A stretch of DNA of 19,345 nucleotides. Source: Anaerolineales bacterium. GTDB lineage: Bacteria; Chloroflexota; Anaerolineae; 4572-78; J111. The stretch is taken from NCBI GenBank assembly GCA_012032575.1, contig JAAUSP010000074.1, positions 1 through 19,345 on the forward strand. The letters run 5' to 3'. A program made the translations under genes and the position numbers. Shown piece by piece: positions 8,710 to 13,044 of the stretch. The stretch's first letter is position 1; every line of letters begins with the position of its first letter. Below the pieces are notes generated by a model, which was not told the DNA's origin, did not search any database, and saw only the letters and a program-made list of their open reading frames with translations.

Positions 8710-9514
8710 TTAACCCCCTTGGCAAACCGGTTCGCTGCAAGACTTCTTTTCTCAGGGCACGGTACATATCCGCATAGCGTACAAACTCTGAACCCTCGCA
8801 GTAGACCAGGGGAACCTGGGCTTCCGATGACTCACGCACTCGCACCGAAGCGGTCACAGTGGTTTTAAAGACAAGCTCCCCGTAGGTTTCCCGGACTACT
8901 TCTTCTGTGGCCTGGTCATAAATGGTGCGAGGGTCAGTATTGTTGATCAGCAATCCCAACACTTTTAGGGTAGGATTATACCAGCGCTGGGCTGACTGAA
9001 TATATTCAATCGTATCTCCCAGAGCGCCACGTCCACCTGCGCCCGGGTCAACAGGTATCAAAACGTAATCGCTGGCAGCCAGGGCATTCATGGTCAACCT
9101 ATCCAGACTGGGAGGACAATCAATCAAAATCCAGTCTATTTGGTTGATATTATTAATCCGGTCAATATCGGTTTTGATGCGAGTCAGGCAACTGCGCAAC
9201 CTTAATTCCCCCCCCTCAATTTGGGTTTGACCACTCTTGATTGCCTTAAGACCATCATCAGCCGGAATGACCTGCAAATTGGCGAAGTTGGTAGACTGCA
9301 CCGTCGTTCCAATCATCCCATCCTCGATTAACACGGTTGACAAAGTCGCGTCACCGGCATAGACCCCAAAAAAAGCTTCGCCCAATGTTTTTTGCGGGTC
9401 AATGTCAATGCACAAAACTCGAAATCCAGCCTCAGTTAAAACACCAGCCAGATTAAAAGTTGTGGTACTTTTAGCCGAACCACCTTTAAGATTAGCCAGG
9501 GTTACTACAACCAT
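8690..9514 (-). CDS. parA: ParA partition ATPase
   Basis: ParA/Soj-type deviant Walker ATPase of 274 residues, the usual length for a chromosomal-type ParA without an N-terminal DNA-binding domain. It begins directly with the strand and deviant Walker A loop KGGSAKST (10-17, signature Lys10). The Walker A' strand is CIDIDPQKTLGEAFFG and Walker B is WILIDCPPSLDRL. ParA dimers bind the nucleoid with ATP and are released by ParB, segregating parS-bearing DNA. The ATG at 9514 follows AGGAAA. It lies 57 bases downstream of the initiator-like gene and overlaps parB, giving the order initiator, parA, parB in one apparent operon. A degenerate parS-like sequence lies near its 3' end. Confidence 0.93.
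   Translation of the reverse strand: MVVVTLANLKGGSAKSTTTFNLAGVLTEAGFRVLCIDIDPQKTLGEAFFGVYAGDATLSTVLIEDGMIGTTVQSTNFANLQVIPADDGLKAIKSGQTQIEGGELRLRSCLTRIKTDIDRINNINQIDWILIDCPPSLDRLTMNALAASDYVLIPVDPGAGGRGALGDTIEYIQSAQRWYNPTLKVLGLLINNTDPRTIYDQATEEVVRETYGELVFKTTVTASVRVRESSEAQVPLVYCEGSEFVRYADMYRALRKEVLQRTGLPRGLNGQEKN
8811..8826. promoter_or_regulatory. Degenerate parS-like site, inside parA
   Basis: On the minus strand this reads CGGAAGCCCAGGTTCC, matching 13 of 16 positions of sites A and C. One arm is intact and the other degenerate. It falls between sites B and C, giving site spacings of about 960, 810 and 1050 bases along the operon. It could be chance. Confidence 0.25.
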
Positions 9515-9571
9515 AATTAATTTCCTGTGTTTCGACAGATGAAAAATATAAGCAGATTGGGATATTAAAGG

Positions 9572-11023
9572 TTATTTACCTGCATCTATCAATCTGAACT
9601 CGACATTTACCGTTACACCAATCACATTTGACAAGGCGCGGCGCACAATATCACGCAAACGGTTCTCCAGCCAATCCTTAGCCATATCCGTTTGCACGCC
9701 CACAATATAATTGCCATTCTCCCGACCCAGGAGCGTCGTCCCCTGGATAATGGTGTCGTAAGTGGCGCGGGTCATTTGGGGGCGCAAGACCGACTGGGTT
9801 TCGGCCCAAATAGCCTCATTAACCGACGGAGGAGTCAGCGCAGGAAGCGAGTTTGTTGAACTGGGAACCTGGGTTCCCACTGCTTCATAGTCTCGATTTT
9901 CAACCTCTCGCTCGGACGATTGCTTTAAGCCCAAATCTACTTCGGCTTCATCGGCAAAATCCCGCAGAGCACGCACAAAAACTGCGCCTTGATTAATTTC
10001 AGGATCGGTATCTATCGCATCTACGGCTGTCTGAATAGCCGCCATATACAAATCCAGATGTTTGGGATGCAAAGCCGTTAGCATTTTATAAAACATTGCG
10101 CCTGAATGATGATCTTGGAGTAGTTCTTCAGTAAAACGAACAATGGGTTCCAAAACAGCCCGACGATTGCTCCGGTTTAAATTTGTTCTTTTGAGTTGTT
10201 TAATTAATATGTCAAGTTGGTTAACGTTCTTGCCGGATTCTACCGATTTACTGTCAGGTGAATTTGAATAGGGTAGATTTACATAACTATCTAAGCCAGG
10301 ATTATTCTGTTTCACGGCTGGCGGTAAATCGGAACTATCTGGATTTACAGGCCCTTTATGTAAATCCGCTGGCCTCGGATTAGCAAGGTGAGGTAATTCC
10401 AAATTCTTTTGATTTACATAACGTAAATCGGCTTTTTGCGGTTCACGATAATTGGCCGATATTCTAGGTAAATCCAAATTGTCGCTTCTTACGGGTTCAG
10501 TAACACGATAGGTTTCCAGGCCCAATTCACCCTGTTGCAACCGCAGCAATTCAACCTGCTGCTGTAACCGGGCTTCGTCTTCGGGCACAACCGGGTCTTC
10601 CATAACGATTTCAAGCAAAAAGCCAACCCGCCGGGTTTTGCCGTTATAGGTTTCGTAGGCATAGCGAACTCGAGGGATAAAAAGAGAGAGATATTTAGCT
10701 TTTTCATCACTGGGGACGATACTGCGCCAGGGTTTATCGTTGGGGATAGGCTCATGTTTCAACCAACTGGCCACAGTCTCTTCGTGAACATCGAGCATTT
10801 CCGCCAGATCCCGCCAGCTACAGATGACTCGCTTGGTGCCATCACCCCGTCGAGGGGCGTCTATACATAAGCCACGCAGAAGGATCACCAAACACCAGCG
10901 TTCGGGACCAAGCCGGGGTAACCATTTTTGAGCGGAATAGAGACTGACCGGAACAGCGCGTTCGGGGGTAACGATGGCCGCTCGGGCGCTTAAATATACC
11001 GGATGTATTGACAGGTCAGACAT
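9572..11023 (-). CDS. Replication-initiator-like protein with C-terminal DnaA domain I
   Basis: A protein of 483 residues. Residues 30-130 form a helical N-terminal domain with a helix-turn-helix at about 66-91 (WRDLAEMLDVHEETVASWLK), like plasmid or phage initiators. Residues ~150-270 are a low-complexity Pro/Asn/Ser/Asp linker. Residues 270-365 are helical. Residues 405-483 align with DnaA domain I: IWAETQSVLRPQMT, the strand NYIVGVQTDMAKDWLENRL, and the ending GVTVNVEFRLI. DnaA domain I recruits DnaB helicase and mediates self-assembly. No AAA+ or DnaA domain IV DNA-binding region is present, so this is not DnaA. The proposed role, binding the iterons in its own gene and recruiting helicase, is inference. 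It is the first gene of the apparent initiator-parA-parB operon. The ATG at 11023 has AAGGG about 8 bases upstream. Confidence 0.75.
   Translation of the reverse strand: MSDLSIHPVYLSARAAIVTPERAVPVSLYSAQKWLPRLGPERWCLVILLRGLCIDAPRRGDGTKRVICSWRDLAEMLDVHEETVASWLKHEPIPNDKPWRSIVPSDEKAKYLSLFIPRVRYAYETYNGKTRRVGFLLEIVMEDPVVPEDEARLQQQVELLRLQQGELGLETYRVTEPVRSDNLDLPRISANYREPQKADLRYVNQKNLELPHLANPRPADLHKGPVNPDSSDLPPAVKQNNPGLDSYVNLPYSNSPDSKSVESGKNVNQLDILIKQLKRTNLNRSNRRAVLEPIVRFTEELLQDHHSGAMFYKMLTALHPKHLDLYMAAIQTAVDAIDTDPEINQGAVFVRALRDFADEAEVDLGLKQSSEREVENRDYEAVGTQVPSSTNSLPALTPPSVNEAIWAETQSVLRPQMTRATYDTIIQGTTLLGRENGNYIVGVQTDMAKDWLENRLRDIVRRALSNVIGVTVNVEFRLIDAGK
9862..9879. promoter_or_regulatory. Candidate parS site C, inside the initiator gene
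   Basis: TGGGAACC-TG-GGTTCCCA, a perfect 8-2-8 inverted repeat and the best of the set. On the minus strand its 16-base core is identical to site A. It encodes GTQVP. It lies about 300 bases from the iteron cluster. Confidence 0.6.
10176..10210. other. AT-rich stretch beside the iterons, candidate unwinding element
   Basis: This 35-base stretch has only five G/C bases (about 86% A+T), including TTTAAATTTG and GTTTAATTAATAT. It ends 34 bases before the first iteron, inside the initiator coding sequence. The position, immediately next to an iteron cluster, is where DNA unwinding elements occur in iteron and lambda-type origins. It encodes part of an ordinary helical region, so the composition could be incidental. 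Confidence 0.4.
10245..10474. repeat. Iteron-like cluster: eight copies of GATTTAC/GTAAATC
   Basis: Exact heptamers start at 10245, 10276, 10342 and 10411 as GATTTAC, and at 10324, 10360, 10423 and 10468 as GTAAATC. Three copies extend to GATTTACATAA. Pairs form inverted repeats: 10324-10348 and 10342-10366 (7-11-7), and 10411-10429 (7-5-7). I found at least five scattered copies in the other 19 kb, so the density here is over 100-fold higher. Seven share a codon phase but lie on both strands, encoding Asp-Leu or Val-Asn; the eighth is out of phase (Ser-Lys-Ser). The repeat is therefore conserved as DNA rather than as peptide. Most likely these are initiator-binding sites. Confidence 0.6.
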
Positions 11024-11040
11024 GACCGGACCCTTGTAGA

Positions 11041-11082
11041 AGGTTACTCAAAAACGAGCCAGGTTAACTCAAACATCGAGCA
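11041..11082. repeat. Two tandem direct repeats in the initiator leader
   Basis: Adjacent imperfect copies: AGGTTACTCAAAAACGAGCC (11041-11060) and a second starting AGGTTAACTCAAACATCGAG (11061-11082). They differ by small indels. They lie between the presumed initiator promoter and its start codon, so they would be in its 5' leader. Candidate operator or initiator-binding site for autoregulation. Confidence 0.5.
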
Positions 11083-11108
11083 GCGAAGCAAGCTTGAGTG
11101 AATCTATT

Positions 11109-11138
11109 AATATAGTTGAATCAAGGTCGGCCTGAGAA
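11109..11138 (-). promoter_or_regulatory. Candidate promoter of the initiator-parA-parB operon
   Basis: Read on the minus strand: -35 TTCTCA (11138-11133), 18-base spacer, -10 TATATT (11114-11109). Initiation would be near 11102, leaving an untranslated leader of about 80 bases that carries the tandem repeats. The -35 is weak (4 of 6). It abuts the -35 of the divergent promoter with one base between them. Confidence 0.4.
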
Positions 11139-11139
11139 C

Positions 11140-11169
11140 TTGACAGAACTCACCTCTTTATGGTATATT
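11140..11169 (+). promoter_or_regulatory. Strong sigma70-type promoter of the small RNA
   Basis: Perfect -35 TTGACA (11140-11145), 18-base spacer, -10 TATATT (11164-11169, 5 of 6). It points away from the initiator gene into a short transcription unit closed by an intrinsic terminator at 11277-11306. Confidence 0.65.
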
Positions 11170-11196
11170 TAATCCCAGAAAGAGTAAGAGGTAGAA

Positions 11197-11265
11197 ATGA
11201 CAATCCTGCCTCGGATGGCGTCTCAGATGGCGGCAACCAATCTGAGTAACAACACAACCAACTAA
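11197..11265 (+). CDS. Possible 22-residue small ORF inside the small RNA
   Basis: ATG at 11197, 5 bases after AAGAGG (11186-11191), stop TAA at 11263. The peptide starts MTILPRMASQMAATNL and ends in an Asn/Thr-rich tail, with no hydrophobic toxin-like segment. Promoter, ribosome site and terminator are well placed for a tiny gene, but hairpins H1 and H2 overlap it, so the RNA itself may be the product. Coding status is uncertain. Confidence 0.3.
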   Translation: MTILPRMASQMAATNLSNNTTN

Positions 11266-11276
11266 ATCTTCAGAAT

Positions 11277-11306
11277 AAAGAGGCTCGCGGCAACGGGCCT
11301 CTTTTT
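11277..11306 (+). terminator. Rho-independent terminator of the small RNA
   Basis: AAAGAGGCUCG pairs with CGGGCCUCUUU (11277-11287 with 11294-11304), giving an 11-bp stem with one U-G pair, loop CGGCAA, and a T-tract at 11302-11306. Confidence 0.8.
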
Positions 11307-11324
11307 CTATCTCCGCGGCAAACC

Positions 11325-11350
11325 AATTTGGGTAAGTATAACCCTAAATT
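11325..11350. repeat. Imperfect inverted repeat in the intergenic region
   Basis: AATTTGGGT (11325-11333) faces ACCCTAAATT (11341-11350): nine complementary bases with one extra T and a 7-base centre. It lies between the small-RNA terminator and the AAA+ gene promoter. Possible protein site. The remaining bases to 11408 are AT-rich with no other clear signal. Confidence 0.35.
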
Positions 11351-11408
11351 AGCTTTACTCCAGGCCTTACTATCCAGGATTATAAACATATCTACATAAA
11401 ATGTCAAG

Positions 11409-11443
11409 AGTTACTTGTAACTTTGGGGGGTAGGTGCTATAAT
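11409..11443 (+). promoter_or_regulatory. Promoter of the AAA+/RHH operon with operator palindrome on its -35
   Basis: -35 TTGTAA (11415-11420), 17-base spacer, perfect -10 TATAAT (11438-11443). Initiation would be near 11450, about 27 bases before the start codon. The perfect palindrome AGTTAC-TT-GTAACT (11409-11422) covers the -35, a classic repressor position. The ribbon-helix-helix protein of the same operon is a natural candidate autorepressor (inference). Confidence 0.65.
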
Positions 11444-11476
11444 TACGCCTACGTTTCCCGGGGAGGTAACTTCTTC

Positions 11477-12276
11477 ATGCTCGACTTGAGTCCGCTAGGG
11501 TTGGTAGAGCCGCCTTTCTCGCTCTCGCCCGATCCGCGCTATTTTTACGTTTCTCTCCAGCACAAAGCTACTCTGGCTAAAGCCACTTATGCCATTGAGC
11601 AGCGGCAGGGTCTTTCGGTTATTTTTGGCGATGTGGGCGTGGGTAAAACCACTATTGCCCGCCGCCTGTATCAGGTCTATCGGGATCGTTCGGATTACCA
11701 CACGGCCTATATTCCCACGCCGCTTTTTCCCTCAGATTTTCAGTTTCTCAAAAGTATTTGCGCTGAATTCAACCTGAGTCCCAAACGCAGCAAATTGCTT
11801 CAGTTAGCCGCCTTTGAGGAGTTTTTAATTAAAGCGTTTCGGGATGACAAAAATATTTTGCTCATCATTGACGAAGCTCAGGGACTCATTGGCCCCCAGT
11901 TTGAGCTAATCCGCCAACTGCTGAATTTTGAAACAAATACTCAAAAGTTAATTCAAATTGTTTTGATCGGTCAGAATGAGCTGCGCAACAAGCTGCGGCT
12001 TAAGCGGGCGTTGGCTTCACGGGTGGCCACCGCTCGACGTTGGAGCCGCTCCATTTTGAGGACACCCGTTCCATGATCAATTTCCGGGTGATGGTGGCCG
12101 GACGCCAGGAATCTCTCTTTACCGAGGCGGCCCTGATCAGAATCTACAATTACAGCCGGGGGATGCCGCGCGATATTTGTGTGATCTGTTTGAATATTCT
12201 ACCCATCGCTATCCTGAATAAAGTATTAATTGTTGACGAGCCATTGGTTGAGCAAGTCATTGAGGAGTTGCGGTAA
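11477..12276 (+). CDS. ExeA/TniB-type AAA+ ATPase, frameshifted
   Basis: ATG at 11477 follows a strong Shine-Dalgarno (GGGAGGT, 11461-11467). The first frame (199 residues, stop 12074-12076) has Walker A GDVGVGKT (51-58), Walker B LLIIDEAQ (128-135) and a sensor-1-like VLIGQNELR (162-170). The family C-terminus (LEPLHFEDTRSMINFRV, LFTEAALIRIYNYSRGMPRDI) continues in the -1 frame from about 12040 to TAA 12274. A break between 12004 and 12040 is needed; one extra base after CGACG (12035-12039) gives RVATARRLEPL, the spacing normal for the family, and a protein of about 266 residues. I see no slippery sequence, so a mutation or assembly error is likelier than programmed frameshifting. The family includes GspA/ExeA and transposition ATPases; no transposase is nearby. 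Its stop overlaps the next start (TAATG). Confidence 0.8.
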
Positions 12277-12623
12277 TGACGGAGAAAAAAATAATAAGAG
12301 AGGGCCAGGGAACCTTTGCCCAGCTTTATGATGTGCAAGAAGAGTTAAGCCGGCGTAATACCAAACCCTTGGGACGCCCTCCCAAAAAGGTTCAGCGTAA
12401 ACCCACTACCGTCCATTTAACCAAAACCGAAACCAGGAATTTGAACAAATTGCACCTGTTAATTGGAGAGCAATTCTCGGTTAACCGGAGCGAATTGGTA
12501 GGCATAGCAATTGATACTTTAACGCTTTTATTAGAGGAAAAAGGTAAAAACGCGGTCGAAATTGGTCAGATACGGGATATAGAAACTTTTCGGCGCTTTA
12601 TTTTTGATTTTATGAAATCATAA
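12276..12623 (+). CDS. Ribbon-helix-helix DNA-binding protein
   Basis: A protein of 115 residues. Residues 30-40 hold a basic, AT-hook-like GRPPKKVQRK. Next is a strand RKPTTVHLTK and two helices (ETRNLNKLHLLIG and SVNRSELVGIAIDTL), the pattern of an Arc/MetJ/CopG-type ribbon-helix-helix domain at about 40-88. The last ~25 residues are acidic-helical. The start overlaps the AAA+ ATPase stop by one base (TAATG), implying coupled translation and suggesting the AAA+ C-terminal frame is really translated. Such proteins often autoregulate or bind replicon control sites; candidate targets are the palindrome at 11409 and the AT-rich inverted repeat overlapping this gene's own end. Confidence 0.75.
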   Translation: MTEKKIIREGQGTFAQLYDVQEELSRRNTKPLGRPPKKVQRKPTTVHLTKTETRNLNKLHLLIGEQFSVNRSELVGIAIDTLTLLLEEKGKNAVEIGQIRDIETFRRFIFDFMKS

Positions 12624-12643
12624 AATTACAATTTCATAAAATC
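12606..12643. repeat. 13-bp perfect AT-rich inverted repeat at the RHH gene end
   Basis: GATTTTATGAAAT (12606-12618) and its exact reverse complement ATTTCATAAAATC (12631-12643), separated by 12 bases. It overlaps the stop codon of the RHH gene. The stem is too AT-rich and lacks the T-tract of a standard terminator; a protein-binding site is an alternative. TCATAAAAT also occurs twice in direct orientation inside it. Confidence 0.55.
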
Positions 12644-12656
12644 ACGCTTTGACTCG

Positions 12657-12682
12657 CGGTTAAATCAACCCTTGTTTAACCG
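12657..12682. repeat. 8-bp inverted repeat between convergent genes
   Basis: CGGTTAAA (12657-12664) and TTTAACCG (12675-12682) with a 10-base centre. It lies between the convergent RHH gene and the small minus-strand gene. No T-tract follows on either strand, so it is either a weak terminator or a protein site. Confidence 0.4.
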
Positions 12683-12688
12683 AAAAAA

Positions 12689-12916
12689 TCATTTTAACCC
12701 GTTCAAATTCTGAGCCTGACTAATCAAATCTTCAAGTTTGCTCGTATCCAGAAGCGAAAAAGAAATCCCAGCCAGCGCCAACTCCTCATGGCCCAAATTG
12801 TGAAAAGAACGAGCGCACGCGGCCCGCGACATGGCATCGTAGATTGCCACAAAATCAGCGGCTTTTGGATTTTGCTCAAGCACATAACGCACAAATTCCA
12901 AGGCAATTCTGTTCAA
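12689..12916 (-). CDS. Unrecognised 75-residue protein
   Basis: TTG start at 12916 with AGAGGA about 7 bases upstream, and an extended -10 (TGTTATAAT) about 50 bases further up. The sequence (MNRIALEFVRYVLEQNPKAA..., with an Ala/Cys-containing middle ending in RSFHNLGHEELALAGISF) looks like a compact mostly helical soluble domain. There is no membrane segment and no motif I recognise. It converges on the RHH gene. I cannot assign a function; small proteins beside plasmid-type modules are often antitoxins or regulators, but nothing in the sequence shows this. Confidence 0.55.
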   Translation of the reverse strand: MNRIALEFVRYVLEQNPKAADFVAIYDAMSRAACARSFHNLGHEELALAGISFSLLDTSKLEDLISQAQNLNGLK

Positions 12917-12942
12917 CGTATGTCCTCTGTAGTCAGACTAAC

Positions 12943-12971
12943 ATGCCAAAAATACTAGTATCATGTATTAT
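12943..12971 (+). promoter_or_regulatory. Possible promoter of the GT4 gene, with internal palindrome
   Basis: ATGCCA (12943-12948, 4 of 6), 17-base spacer, TATTAT (12966-12971, 5 of 6). The spacer contains the perfect 10-bp palindrome ATACTAGTAT (12952-12961). It overlaps the opposing promoter of the 75-residue gene, so the two would interfere. Confidence 0.3.
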
Positions 12972-12975
12972 AACA
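12967..12975 (-). promoter_or_regulatory. Extended -10 promoter of the 75-residue gene
   Basis: On the minus strand this reads TGTTATAAT: a perfect TATAAT with an upstream TG. No good -35 is seen, as is usual for extended -10 promoters. Initiation would be near 12960, giving a leader of about 45 bases. Confidence 0.45.
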
Positions 12976-13044
12976 CAGATTAGTCCGCTCAGATAAATCA
13001 AATACCCTCCAGACCTTAAAAAATTGCTTGACAAGTAGATAGAT

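Larger units (their letters stand above)
11176..11307 (+). ncRNA. Putative structured small RNA (~130 nt)
   Basis: Bounded by the strong promoter at 11140-11169 and the terminator at 11277-11306. Three hairpins can be drawn by eye. H1 is GAGGUAG/CUGCCUC (11188-11194 with 11206-11212, one G-U pair). H2 is CUCAGAUGG/CCAAUCUGAG (11222-11230 with 11237-11246, one bulged A). H3 is the terminator. H2 and H3 both present the same six-base loop CGGCAA (11231-11236 and 11288-11293). H1 would sequester a Shine-Dalgarno sequence and place an AUG in its loop. It could be a regulatory RNA for replication or partition, a leader for a small peptide, or an attenuator. I do not recognise a known RNA family. 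The ends are estimates. Confidence 0.5.

Noticed and set aside
12004..12040. Programmed -1 frameshift in the AAA+ gene
   Set aside because: No slippery heptamer or following strong stem is evident.
11477..12276. Tn7/Tn5053-like transposon suggested by the ExeA/TniB-type ATPase
   Set aside because: No transposase, TniQ or terminal repeats are visible nearby.
13028..13033. TTGACA just upstream of the first GT4 gene
   Set aside because: It is only 11 bases before the ATG, so any -10 would lie inside the coding sequence; no TATAAT-like hexamer is there.
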